From positions 35,428,799 through 35,492,798 of the forward strand of contig CM032128.1 of NCBI GenBank assembly GCA_018894105.1: a stretch of DNA of 64,000 nt. The letters are read 5' to 3'. Position numbers and translations under genes: made by a program. This document shows, piece by piece, positions 11,856-23,032 of the stretch. Position 1 is the stretch's first letter, and every line of letters starts with the position of its first letter. This stretch comes from Jacaranda mimosifolia. Lineage: Eukaryota; Streptophyta; Magnoliopsida; Lamiales; Bignoniaceae. The notes under the pieces were generated by a model. That model saw only the letters and a list, made by a program, of their open reading frames with translations. It was not told the origin of the DNA and did no database searches.

Positions 11856-14269
11856 TTAAAGCTGATAGGCTGAAGGGTCTACAAGCCAAGTGTCGCCATT
11901 GATGTAATATGTGCCAATAAAAGGCATTGCCTCTTCATCTGTGAGTACTCTGGCCCACGGCACTCGGCCCGTCAAGTTAGCTCCTGGTCCGCTACATTTG
12001 TATTCTCCATAGTACACTTTCCTATGTATATATACGAGAAAATGTAATAAATTGTAGCTAATTAAGGTGTATACTAAAGTATGCACTAGTATTATAAGAA
12101 AGAAATATGTATAAGACTTACTGGTCACGGGATTTTTTGCCCCAGTCACTCCATCCCTGGGGAAGAACAATTTTATCCAAGAAAGTGTAAGAAAATATAA
12201 CCCTGGAATAATCCCCCCATGCTCTTCCGAGGTAAATGGAGCCACTTCCTGTTACTGTGCAGTTCTTGAAGGAAAATCCACTTGAGATGGATGAATTTGA
12301 CCGCTTTTGGGCTGTGACTGAGGCTACCTTCTTGGTCACTGAGTTCAAGTAGCAGTTCTGCCCATATTCACTAAAAAGTTAATTGGGCTTTGTTGGTTCG
12401 AATTTTTGAACTGGGTATTGGGTCCAAATCCAATTGAAGTTAAGCCCAGTTGATGGGCTGGGAGGACATTAAACGGGTTCGGCCAGTATGAGAATTGGGC
12501 TGACCTCGTACAGGGAAGTGCCGTATCCGAAGATGAAATCAACGGAGCCCTGGATGAAGCAGTTACTGAAAAAGTGAAGGCCCTTGTGATCGTAGAGGGT
12601 ATCTTGACTGCCGTAGAAGCTGCAATTATAAAAGGCGGCCTTAGTGCCCGATATCCGCAGCGCCACCGCCTGTCCGCCCACCGAGCCCACCACGTGCGGA
12701 GCCGTGTTCTGCATTTTCACCACAATCATTTCTGTAATTCTATATCGACTAGATAATGTCCAAGGAAGTTAGATAACCCGCCCAGCCCATTATTTATGCT
12801 AGTATGGGGGAACATACTGGTTGGCCCATATTCAAAACAACTTTTTCAGCCATAATATTTTACCTGCCGAGTAGCATGTGGCCCTAACAGTATAAATTTC
12901 TCACATAATGTAGGAGGTTAAGAGTTTGAGTTCGAACGGACTCCTAATGTGCTTGTATATAAATATAAAAAAAATACAAAAAAATAATATTTTACCTTTT
13001 TTAAAAAATAATAATAATTAGCAGCTTGGGGTATTGGGTGTCAAAATTAGTTGAGTTGGAGTCAAGTGCAATTTGTTGCTGTCCCTAATTGAAATAATAA
13101 ATGGTGCAGTTGGTGCTACAATTCCTCAGCTAGCCCGTGACTGTCCCTGAATCTGACTCCGAATACAGGGCAACATTTTTAATATATTGAGTAATCTTGG
13201 AATGTTGTTAATGGAATAAGAATCTATGTATGCTTGCTCGCATAACTATGCCAGATGGACAACGGGCAACAGAGATGGGAACTTAGTTTTGTTATCTTTG
13301 AGGCATTCTGAACCCACTTGTGCTACAGTAACAAGAAATAACATTAGTAACAAATATGGATTAATATGTATATCTGATTGAATCCCTCCAATCAAAAGCT
13401 AAAAGATCATCCCCAATTAGTACTTTTTTTTTTTTTCATTTTCATTTATACACACACATTATGAGTCTGTTATGGCTCAAATTTCTGACCTCCCACATTA
13501 TGTGGGAGATTTATGCCGTTGGGCCACAGGCCACTGGGCACAAGTAGTACTTTATATATGTATATTTATTTATCATAGTGGAAAATACATGTTTAAAAAA
13601 TTAAAGCAATTAGCTAAGTATGGGTGAAGGGCTCACCTCAAATTTCACGTTGATTGCCGTAAAGTAATCTCCATCAACGGCAACAGTAGCACTCTGAAAT
13701 GTCCTGAGCGGAGTCCCATCTCTTCCTCTTACCGTAGCAGCGGTGTCGTTCCCCGTGATGGTCGGAGTATCACTCGCATTCCCCACAAATGTTATAAGCC
13801 GCATTGTTCTAGGAATGCTCACCTTTTCCCTACATTATTAATTTTCACAAACACATTACTATCAAAGTTCGATTGACAGAATTATCTTTAATTAATTCAT
13901 TACGTACCTATAAACCCCGGAATTTATATGTAGTAAGACCCTTCGAGTATTGTACAAAGGAATGCTGTTGATTGCTTCTGTTATAGTCTTGAAATCACCG
14001 CTGCTGCCGTCTTGGCTAACACTTATTTCCATTCTGTTCATCTCAGCCATCTGTAGCTTAAAGTCTACTGTAGTACTTGTGCTCACTTTGGATTCGGGTT
14101 TTTTCATATCTTGGGATTTTTCCTGGTAATTCTTGACGTGCCAAGATACCCATCTGTTGAAGTCTGCGTCTGTGTTGAGGGTCGCTGAGACGAAAATTTT
14201 GAAGGTGGGAGTTGAGAGGAAGAGGAAGAAGAGAATGATGATCAATTGGACCTCAAATTTGGGAGGCAT
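11856..14269 (-). CDS. Pectin methylesterase (pectinesterase), no PMEI pro-region, 386 aa
   Basis: Exons (minus): 14269-13908, 13829-13637, 12708-12505, 12357-12122 and 12021-11856, total 1161 nt in frame. This CE8 enzyme de-esterifies homogalacturonan in the cell wall, releasing methanol. The N-terminus has a hydrophobic segment (IIILFFLFL) that reads as a signal peptide or anchor, and there is no PME-inhibitor pro-domain. Catalytic signatures are complete: GVYRE (118-122), Gln198 in GGQAVAL, Gln220/Asp221 in GSQDTLYD, Asp242 in VDFIFG, and Arg298/Trp300 in YLGRAW. The fourth signature is LGRAW rather than the commoner LGRPW. Intron 2 (12709-13636) carries two SINEs in opposite orientation. 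The reading frame looks intact; substrate pattern and tissue are unknown. Confidence 0.93.
12865..12983 (+). mobile_element. tRNA-derived SINE (family 1) in PME intron 2
   Basis: The body starts TGCCGAGTAGCATGTGGCCC, continues TCTCACATAATGTAGGAGG, has a box-B-like GAGTTCGAACGG, and ends with TGTATATAAATATAAAA and an A-rich tail. Exact 13-bp target duplications ATAATATTTTACC lie at 12852-12864 and 12984-12996. Same family as 13427-13544 (inverted), 20322-20435 and 28808-28912. Confidence 0.88.
13427..13544 (-). mobile_element. tRNA-derived SINE (family 1), opposite orientation, PME intron 2
   Basis: On the minus strand it starts near CCAGTGGCCTGTGGCCC, then ATAAATCTCCCACATAATG and GGAGGTCAGAAATTTGAG, and ends in a long A tail (T run 13427-13436). 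Exact 9-bp direct repeats TAGTACTTT flank it at 13418-13426 and 13545-13553. Confidence 0.85.
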
Positions 14270-15060
14270 GATTCTTGTGGAATAACGTTAGGAAAAAACC
14301 AGTCGCATGAAAAAGAGTACACTGGTACTAAATAAATACTAATATGCATGCCAAGACACTGGGATATGGGTTTTGAAAATGACAATGTTTCTAGATTAAT
14401 GGCATGCAATTTACTTTAGTGTCCTTAATACAATACTTGCCTTGGTGGATAGCACCAATTGTCATGCGTAGAGGGTCTTTCAGTCATTTGGGATGTTAGA
14501 TATGATATCTGCAAGTGAGAGGTCCCCCAGATTTGTCCCCATTTGTAATTTAACCATTAGCTAGGATTGGTGCTGCTACTGGTGATGGCCATGATGGTGG
14601 AGGTAGCATGCAAGCAAGCAAGCAAGAAAGAACATATGATCATGACTATAAGTGCAGGTTAGCTGTATTCCATCTGATTTTGCCACTTTCCTTAGCCATT
14701 CAATTAGATTATTAGGTATCCCACAACAGGCTCTAGTGGTGGGCACACGCCCTACAATAGCAGGGCAGTACTTGAAGAAGTCTTGATGCATATCAGTAGT
14801 CCAAACTGGAAAATTTTGTTACCTCATATATATATATAAATATATATAGCCATCAATCACAAGCTCTTTCCCTCTTCCTTTTCCTTTTATTCTTTTGTAG
14901 GCAACTTCACTCTGATAAAGTTCTTAGCTTTTAACGGTTTCTCGACAAAATGCATTGATTTTATGCAAATAATAAGCTGCCAGTTTCAGCAGTCTTATTT
15001 GCATGAGATAACCGCATGCAGCACTTAAGTTCCGGTAGGGCATACGTACCATCTCGTCTC
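14270..15060. other. PME upstream spacer
   Basis: Promoter side of the PME gene. AT-rich with a TA-repeat block near 14828-14849 and (GCAA)n near 14610. No gene recognised. 15056-15060 (GTCTC) is the left target duplication of the next element. Confidence 0.5.
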
Positions 15061-15477
15061 TGATAAGGGAGAATTATTGAAAGACAAAAATACCCTCATA
15101 CTTACTTAAAATTCCAAAAGAGCCTAAGGATTTCCGTATTTTTTATGGGTCAACCCGACCACCCGATCCGGGTCCATGACCCGGATAGGGATCAACCATC
15201 CAAGACAGCCACCTGTGCCGTCAGGGAGATGGACATCTAGACCCAACAGTACCCTACCAGTTGAATCGATAACTATAAATACCCCCTCATTTACTGCGAT
15301 GGGAGACTCTCGACCAAGGTCAAACACACATTCACACCACATACTTTCCTACCTAACGACCTACGTACCTCGACCCTCTTACATCCTTTAACCCAAAAAA
15401 CAATCACCCGAGCTCCCATCTTTGGTCAATCTCTCGACCATCGATAAATAAACTAGTTGTCATTTCTTGCGACATCA
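15061..15477 (+). mobile_element. Solo LTR (family B, 417 bp) with GTCTC target duplication
   Basis: Begins TGATAAGGG and ends GCGACATCA (TG..CA), flanked by identical GTCTC at 15056-15060 and 15478-15482. A promoter-like CTATAAATACCCCC lies at about 15273. Distinct from the family A LTRs although the terminal bases are similar. The size suits a small LTR or TRIM-type element; no internal region is present. Confidence 0.85.
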
Positions 15478-15748
15478 GTCTCAACCATATATATACATAT
15501 ATGTAGTAGTGTAGTACTGTTTACGCATAGTATTCTTGCATGCACAATGTATACATACATACATACATACATACATTGATTTTACAAATACATGCTAGAA
15601 TATGTACATTACGTCCATGCTCCAAACATGTTGTTCACTAATTATACGTAACATTCGCGCTCTACACATTCGGTTAATTATTCTTTTTAATTCCTCAGCT
15701 CTTTATTCTACATGCTTTACCGATCGATCATGTTTAGTTCTTATGATT
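15478..15748. repeat. MYB downstream region with (CATA)n microsatellite
   Basis: A run of CATA units at about 15550-15575, then AT-rich sequence that probably includes the MYB 3' UTR. Confidence 0.6.
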
Positions 15749-16780
15749 TCATGGGCAAGGCGAAAAGCAGTCATTTGGTAGCAGGATGTCTGAAAATTCC
15801 TGAGAATTGAACCAGCAGCTGGCTGGATATTGATCAGTACTATCAATTCCCACCTGGAAGCCATAAGGGTCCTGCACAAGATCCAGTCCAGATGTAAAAG
15901 CGTGAAACCAGCAATCTGCAGTAGTAGCAGTACTCCTGGATAAGTAATTGTCCATTACTGAAACTGGGTGGGCATCAAAGGGCTCTGATAAGACACGCTC
16001 GTCGGCCCAGTAATCAATTTGAAGTGGCTCGTCTGCCGGCCCATTACTGCAGGTTTCCACTATCCCCTCAGCATCATTGATGAGCATCAAATCATCAAAA
16101 TGATCATTACCAACAGCAGCAGTGTGGGAGTGGGAAGTATATTTCGAATCTTGGATCTGTTGGGACAGTCTTGGGAGCCAAATCTTGAGAATAAACTCCC
16201 TGAACTCTAAACTATTTACGTCGTATTTGAGAAGCTTAGCTTGCTTCTGAACTCGAGTTCTCCAGTAGTTCTTTATCTCATTATCTGTTCTTCCAGGCAA
16301 GCACTGAGCTATCTTCGACCACCTTCAAATTTTTCATAGATTGAAACACATTATTAACTAATTTCTGGTTAAACAAACACATATGTTGTCTGAAAATCAA
16401 ACATAAGTACATATACCGATTTCCATAGGAGCAGTGAAGCTCCATAATGCTTAGCTGCTCCTCTGGTGTGAAATTCCCTCGTCGAACATTTGGCCGTAGG
16501 TAGTTTTTCCACCTCATCCTGCAGCTCCTTCCCGTTCTCTTCAAACCTTTCAATAACAAAAATTAGTTCAACTAAACTAATTATAATGTTAGAAAAGAAT
16601 TATACATATACCTGAGTTTCGAGCAAGGTAGTTCCAGCGTCCTTCGCCATGGACAGCAATATAGTTGACGAGGGTACAGTCTTCTTCAAACGACCACGCC
16701 CCTTTTCTAATTATGCTCTTCTCTTCAGTACTCTGAACACAAATGCCATTTATGGCTTCCATCTGATACATGTTTGACAT
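15749..16780 (-). CDS. R2R3-MYB transcription factor, subgroup 20-like, 290 aa
   Basis: Exons (minus): 16780-16612, 16546-16417 and 16322-15749 join in frame (873 nt); both introns sit at the canonical R2R3-MYB positions. R2 has Trp29, Trp49 and Trp69; R3 has Phe82, Trp101 and Trp120, with exact 18-residue spacing. [20 protein letters not shown] followed by [19 protein letters not shown] is the motif of subgroup 20 (MYB2/62/78/108/112/116), nuclear regulators of stress, senescence, phosphate and anther responses (family knowledge). The acidic C-terminus is probably activating. Start codon ambiguous: in-frame Met1, Met4 and Met7 precede the domain. Unusual residues: [10 protein letters not shown] where most members have ELHSKWGNRW, and RWKNYL for RWLNYL. 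Which member it is cannot be decided here. Confidence 0.92.
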
Positions 16781-17464
16781 CTATTAACACAGCTAGCTAT
16801 ATAAATCAAGAGGAAGAGATCATATATGGTAGCAAAGGGTCCGGCTGATGATCGTACGAGGTTGCTAGACAGATATATATAAAAGCTAGCAGGTTATATT
16901 CTTCATATTTTACATATGTATAAGGTATATATGAAGAGGAATGATCATCATTATCCAATGAAGCAAAACACTACTAGCTAGTAATCAATCCAAGAGAAAA
17001 ATCTTTTTCTTAAATTTATAACTATGGATCATTAGGTACTAATTAATAATTGACTCCATATTTTTCAGAAGCAAATCACTAATTATAATTAATTAATACA
17101 TAGAAGAATTAAGCATGCAAGTGGACACAAGAATAAAATTAATGTTATTGCAGTAAATGGATCTCTTGATGCATGGACAATTGACAAATAAACAAACACA
17201 AGTGTGAGGAATAACATTCCTGTTAGGCTTGGAAAGGAAAAATGCCTGATTAGTATTTTAACTATATAGTAATCAAGGAATTTTTTGACTTGCCCACTCT
17301 ATGCCTAGGCTATATATATATATATATTAATCAAGCTATTAGTGAAATTAATGCTTTACTTCCCATGAGGGAGACAAGCAGGAATATGATGAATCAAATA
17401 CCAGCACACACACATCAATTAATCATAAAATTAAACATGCATGCATCCATATATATATATATAT
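16781..17464. other. MYB upstream spacer
   Basis: AT-rich promoter-side region with TA repeats near 17313-17327. No gene seen. The left direct repeat of the following element begins at 17445. Confidence 0.5.
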
Positions 17465-17612
17465 GGCAGGAGTATCGTTCTTAATCTAATTTGAGTACCA
17501 TGTGGTCTTGAATCTATCCTCAATTTAGGGTTAAAATTGGTACAATCGAAATTATTTCGGTTCCCACGTCACTTTCGTTAGGGTCACAGGCTCGGACAAT
17601 TGAACTCGATAA
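17465..17612 (-). mobile_element. SINE-like element, family 2, inserted at an (AT)n site
   Basis: Minus-strand body begins TTATCGAGTTCAATTGTCCG and contains TCGATTGTACCAATTTTA and GGTACTCAAATTAGATT. Both flanks are ATCCAT followed by (AT)n: 17445-17464 and from 17613, a repeat of at least 20 bp. Only the ATCCAT part is informative, since AT runs are common. Related to 3661-3810 and 11321-11504. Confidence 0.65.
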
Positions 17613-17639
17613 ATCCATATATATATATATATATCCTAA

Positions 17640-18072
17640 GGCCTTGTTTGCTTGGCTTGATTATGCGTGATACATACCTAATCAAGTCTCTTCTAATGTT
17701 TGCTTCAATTGATAAAAACCCTTGATAAATCATAGGCCCTACATTATTTATTGTTGCTTTTGGAAAATGGATCAAGGGGGGGAAGGCTTGATTAGGTGCG
17801 ATAAGAATTACAAAGATTTAATAAGGCCTATTTTTTTATCTTATTTTCAATTAAACCATGATTCTAAAAATGGGAAAGAATGAGAAAATTATGAAAAACT
17901 TATTAAAAAATATAAAGGATATAATAGTAAATTTATATATTATATTTTAATTTATTTATTTACTAATCATACCAACCAAATATAAAATTAAAATATTCTA
18001 TCCTAATGAACTTAAAATGTATCATTTGCTTATGTATCACTTCTAATCACATCATTCCAAGCAGAGGAGCCC
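17640..18072. mobile_element. Tourist/PIF-Harbinger-like MITE with TAA duplication
   Basis: 433 bp from GGCCTTGTTTGCTTGG to CCAAGCAGAGGAGCCC, imperfect inverted repeats, flanked by TAA at 17637-17639 and 18073-18075. A 3-bp TAA target and GG..CC ends fit PIF/Harbinger MITEs. No coding capacity. Confidence 0.75.
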
Positions 18073-18758
18073 TAAGTTTATATTATAGATACTATATGCA
18101 TGCATGCATGGCAGGCAGCCGCAACATCAACAGCAAATTAATCTAAACGTACGGAAAATTTGCGGAATCATCCAAACTCAATTGTGAAGCCGTAATTAAT
18201 TAGTGTTGCTAATTGGGTTAAAAGAATATTTGTTTTCTGGAAGATGTATTGGCGGTTAATCTGATATTATTAAAAATTAATGTAGTGGACTTGGAGAGAG
18301 AGGTGTAGTGTAAGAGACCTTACATCATATTACGTACGTGACATAGAAAGTCAAGTGTGTTGAAGGTGACTGGACGTTGTGGGGAACCTAATTAAGGGAA
18401 TTAGAATAAGTTATAATGGCTTTTTGCATGCTTTCACGATTACTTTTGGTCAAAAGTCTTGAGTATTTCTTTACGCATTCCACCACACTACAAAGGTGGT
18501 GGATTCTCATCTATTTTTCACGACCCGATATTGATCCATATATATATTATTCTGATAATAATTTTTAATTAATCATTACTTGTAAAATTTTAAATATTTT
18601 ACAATCGTAAAAACTCTATTGATTGAATTACATTTTTACGTTTACCCAAGAAAAGATAATAAAAAGTAAAAGGATTCCGAATAAATTAGTTGTAAAGCCG
18701 GCGGCATCATAAATATTGGTGTATTACTAGTTGGTTGGACTTGGCTAGAATCGTCTTA
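18073..18758. other. Intergenic spacer, no gene seen
   Basis: AT-rich, with GCATGCATGC near 18097. No repeat boundary or gene recognised. Confidence 0.4.
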
Positions 18759-19096
18759 GGGCCCGTTTGGTTTTATTTTTATTTTTATTATTTCTAAAAT
18801 AGTGAGAATTAGTTATGTGATGTGATGTGAAAATAAAAATGTATTTGAATGAAATGTTTGGAAATGTAATGATTATGTTGGTTTTAATAGTTTGTAGGTG
18901 GAGAGAGATAGAAATAATGGAATATAGAGAGAATATATAGGTTATTAGGAAAATGATATATAAGTTGTTGGAGAATGTGTATTGAAAATGAAAATAAAAA
19001 TTATGTTGGACGAAAATTTCTAAAAAGTGAAGATTTCTATTTCTGAAATAGTGGAAAATGGAAAAAGTGTGTTTGGAAATAAAACCAAACGGGCTC
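18759..19096. mobile_element. MITE, CCCGTTTGGTTTTATTT family
   Basis: About 338 bp with excellent ends: GGGCCCGTTTGGTTTTATTT on the left and AAATAAAACCAAACGGGCTC on the right. Flanks TCGTCTTA and TCGTATTT may be a worn 8-bp target duplication, if two bases at the end are ambiguous. Probably hAT-related (inference). Confidence 0.8.
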
Positions 19097-19740
19097 GTAT
19101 TTAATATTTGTATAACTTTTTATATATGAAGTAAATAAATTAATTAGCAGTAAATCAAAAAAGCACATTAATCCTCTATTTCATTTCATATTTCAATGTC
19201 TTGTATATATATCAAGTATATTAAATTCTTAATCAATTTTTTTATAAAAAAATATTTAATACACGTGTCATATATTCATAGAGTGATATAAATGATAAAA
19301 TATAAATTGGAATAGAAGATTTAAACAGTAAAAAAAAAAAGAAGAAAGATTACAGCCTGTATTTTCCTGCGTTGAATTTTCAGTCAACTTTGGTTATTCT
19401 TTCCAAAGTAGAAAAGCTTGTACGTACATGGAATATCTTTGACAAAACGAATTAAACTAATATATATAATCTTTCAGGCATCCATATCTTTTCTTTGTGC
19501 TAGCTTTGTTTCTTATCCACTAAAGATCTGAGGACCACTTTTGGCATGACTGTGAGTTCCTCTATCTTATGGTCAATTCTTAATTAAGAAAAGCTTCTTT
19601 GGTACTATATTATAAGTGTAGTTAGGTTAGGTGTGTGATTAAATTTATCAAATGCATGTGATATATAGGAAAGATCAAAGATGAGTTTTTTTTATTAAAA
19701 TTTAATGATAGAATAATCAACTGTAGTGTAATGAAAGTCG
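19097..19740. other. Intergenic spacer, no gene seen
   Basis: AT-rich DNA with A runs near 19330. No gene or element boundary recognised. Confidence 0.4.
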
Positions 19741-20122
19741 AGTGGTTGCAATGTTCGAATAATTGGACCGTTCGTTGAACTGAAAAACTTATTGGTTCAC
19801 GGTTATTGATTCAACCGTTGGTCGGATCGTAATTGAACCGTGATGTCGTAATTATGAAATATATATACTCTTATTATATATATTAGTTAAAAATTAATAA
19901 AATGCCAAAATATAAAATATAAAGAGGTTAAATAATATTATCTAACATTACAATTCAAATTTCACAATTTATATTATAAATTATTACAACAATTTAAATA
20001 TATCAAGTTTAAAGTTAAAAGTGTGTAAGTTAATTATAAACTCTAAATTAAGGTTTTTTTAAACTTTTAAATAGCTTGTGAGATGTGCCTTAACCTTCAA
20101 ACTTTGTACTTATACAGGAAAA

Positions 20123-20172
<50 letters not shown>

Positions 20173-20321
20173 TTGATTAAAAATTAAATGAAAAAATCGG
20201 TCCGGTTCAACGGTTCAACTGTCCGACTGGCCGGTTTGAATAGTTTTCACAAAGTATAGCATTTTTTTTAGTTTTTCGATTTTTTGAGAAAATCGGACCG
20301 GTTTAGTCCAGTTTTTTAAAT
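19741..20321. mobile_element. GGTTCAACCGG-type element (MULE-like family)
   Basis: Outer parts are rich in GGTTCAACGG, GGACCG and CGGTCCGG motifs around an AT-rich core with an (ATA)n run at 20140-20171. Same architecture as 37604-38310, which has a clear 9-bp target duplication. The right end abuts a SINE, so the boundary is uncertain. Confidence 0.55.
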
Positions 20322-20435
20322 AGTGGTGGCTTGTGGCCCTGCAACATAAGTTTTATATATAATATGGGAGGTCAGAAGTTCGAATCTGAATGGGCTCTTA
20401 ATGGTCGAGTGTGTAAATAAAATAAAATAAAATGT
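20322..20435 (+). mobile_element. SINE family 1 copy abutting a MULE-like element
   Basis: AGTGGTGGCTTGTGGCCC, then ATGGGAGGTCAGAAGTTCGA (box-B-like), AATGGGCTCTTAATGG and an AAATA-rich tail. Homologous in order to the SINE at 28808-28912. No convincing target duplication seen. Confidence 0.65.
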
Positions 20436-21027
20436 CGTGTTATGAAATTATTAATAATGGCCCATAGCCCAAGATTGTAGCTCATTGGACTTCGAGGCAA
20501 AAAATACCGGCGGGCTGAGGCCTCTCTTAAGACAAGCCCCAATAGCCCATCTGGCATATCAATTAGCATCCTAATCAACCATCACAACCAAGTCCAATTT
20601 GGATTGATTATTGAATATTGATATACCGTAGTTATATTAATTGAATATTAAAAAAAATTCTTATGTTTAATAATTTAAATATTTAGATGAGATGGTGGCC
20701 CCAATCCCCATGTACAACACCATATCATAGTCGAGAAAAATCTTGATTTCAAGTCTCATTACCCAAAAAAATTGTTGAAATTAATTTCATACCTATGACT
20801 ACAAACTATAATTGCAATATTTCATAACAAATATAATATTTTAAAATAATAAAAATAAAAATTATTAGCTATCAATTTATGATTACATATATCCGCTAAC
20901 CGACACAAGATTAATATATGAAAAAGAACAATTATTAATTATGATCCGATCCTTGTGAGGACTAACTATAAAAGTATCTATTTTAAATATGACTAAATTA
21001 ATTTATAGTTAAAATTATAATTTTTTA
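20436..21027. other. Intergenic spacer, no gene seen
   Basis: AT-rich, with GGCCCATAGCCCAAG-like stretches near 20460-20545. No gene recognised. Confidence 0.4.
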
Positions 21028-21512
21028 GAGCCCGTTTGGTTTTATTTTTTGGAGTCATTTTCATTTTGTAGTGAAAATACATAATGAAAAGTTAATTAAG
21101 ATAGTTGAATTTGAAAATGAAGTTTTATTTGGATATGTTGTAGAAAATTACAGGTTTATATAGGTATAAATATGAGATGTATTTGAATGTTGGGTGTTTT
21201 TGTATTAAAAGTATTGTATTTTTTGAATTTAAATTGATGATGTGATATGTGGTTGTTTGAAAAAATAATATTATAATTTGAATTTGAATTTATAATATTT
21301 TTATTGTGAATGGTGTACGAGAAATATTGAGGAGATAAAATGTGATTAATGTAATGATAAGGGTTGAAAAATGGATGAAATGGAAAGAAAATATAATAAA
21401 GAATGTTTTGAAAATAAAAATATTGAGAAAAATAATATGGATAGTGATAGTTTTCTATTTTTATTTTTAGAAAAAAATAAAAATAGCTTCTGAAAATAAA
21501 AATAAACGCCTC
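21028..21512. mobile_element. MITE at the left edge of unit 1, upstream of the first GolS copy
   Basis: About 485 bp with a strong left end GAGCCCGTTTGGTTTTATTTT and a weaker right end AAAATAAAAATAAACGCCTC. Its right end is 77 bp before the GolS start codon. Homology with the upstream region of the intact GolS begins immediately after it (ATTGTTTTTCC at about 21523), so it lies at the duplication edge. Confidence 0.72.
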
Positions 21513-21589
21513 TAAGTATCGATTGTTTTTCCAACAAGAAGTCTTGAGATTCACCTTAATTTTGTAGGTTTTGAGGTTAGTAATACTTC

Positions 21590-23032
21590 ATGGCTCCTGA
21601 ACTTGTGGCGGTGGGAGTTAATGCGGTTGACTTGACCAAACCGGCGGTGCTGCCAAGCAGGGCATACGTCACTTTCCTGGTGGGGCTCGCCAAGGGGCTG
21701 CGGAAGGCGAAATCCGCTTACCCTCTTGTGATGGCGGTGCTCCCTGACGTGCCGGTGGAGCACCGCCGCATATTGGAGGATAAGGGCTGCATCGTCAGCC
21801 AGATTGAGCCCGTGTACCCGCCGGAAAACCAGACACAGTTTGCCATGGCGTATTATGTTATCAATTACTCCAAACTCCGTATCTGGGAGGTACGTAGTCC
21901 TAGTAAGCAAAGATCTTGTGTTTTACACGTGTCTGCATGATATTTCTTGGCCTGCGTACGTGGATCTTTCTCAAATTGATATATATATTTTTTTTCCGAG
22001 AAAAAGGGTCCCAGCTTAGATTTTGGATTTACCCGACTCTTCTTGTGCTTATCAAAGCATTTTCTCATGCATTGGCGACTTTTTGTCGATGGCTTCATCT
22101 TGTGTATGCATGGATTTGAAATTCTGATCCTGTTTCATTTTTATTTTTATTTTTATTTTTATTTTTCCTTTTTCTCTCTTGGGTGCAGTTTGTGGAATAT
22201 AGTAAGATGATATACTTGGATGGTGATATCCAAGTGTTCGAAAACATTGATCATCTGTTTGATTTGGAGGATGGGCAATTCTACGCGGAAATGGATTGTT
22301 TCTGTGAGAAAACATGGAGCCACACTCCGCAGTACCAAACTGGCTACGGGCAACAGTGCCCCGAGAAGGTGAAGTGGCCAGCGGAGATGGGCCAGCCACC
22401 GGCCCTTTATTTCAATTCTGGCACGTTTGTGTTTGAGCCCAGTATTTCCACCTATGAGAATCTCTTGAAGACACTCAGAATCACTCCTCCCACTCCTTTT
22501 TGCGGAGCAGGTACGTATGTATTTGAACCTGCTTCATGAGGAGCTTCATAAATTTACTCAGGGTCCAAACCTATTGAGACATAATTCGTGTGGCAGGATT
22601 TCTTGAACATGTTCTTCAGTGACAGATACAAGCCGATTCCAAACGTATACAATCTTGTTCTAGCCATGTTATGGCGACATCCGGAGAATGTTAGGATTGA
22701 CCAAGTGAAAGTTGTTCGCTATTGTGCAGCGGTGAGTGGACAATTATTGAAATTGATCGTGCATATTTGTGACAGAAGGTTTTCTGGTTGGGGATTTCTG
22801 ACTAAGTTGTATGAATATACAGGGTTCAAAGCCCTGGAGGTACACGGGAAAGGAAGAAAACATGCAACGGGAAGATATAAAAGAACTGGTTAAGAAGTGG
22901 CGGGATATCTACAACGACGAGTCTTTGAACTACAAGAAAAAGGTGGTGCAGAATGAGGGAGCCGTGGAGTCAGTAGCATTGCAGCCATTGATTGCAGCAG
23001 CAATGACAGAGGCTAAGGCACCCTGCAGTTAA
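21590..23032 (+). pseudogene. Galactinol synthase copy 1, decayed
   Basis: Four exons match the intact copy at 40916: 21590-21889, 22189-22510, 22597-22731 and 22823-23032. Splice sites are preserved and GT8 motifs such as YLDGDIQVF (DxD) are present, but three lesions are visible. (1) A 30-bp in-frame deletion after ACTTTCCTGG removes AGNGDYVKGV from the nucleotide-sugar-binding region. (2) One extra base near 22500 (ACTCCTTTTTGCGGAGCAG) shifts the frame, with a stop at 22620-22622, predicting about 215 aa instead of 340. (3) One extra base near 23022 in exon 4 removes the C-terminal APSAA pentapeptide typical of galactinol synthases. GYGQQCP replaces GYCQQCP. Transcription is possible but an active enzyme is unlikely. 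Confidence 0.88.

Noticed and set aside
21156..21554. 132-aa minus-strand frame upstream of GolS copy 1
   Set aside because: Low-complexity Phe/Tyr/Ile/Asn translation of an AT-rich MITE.
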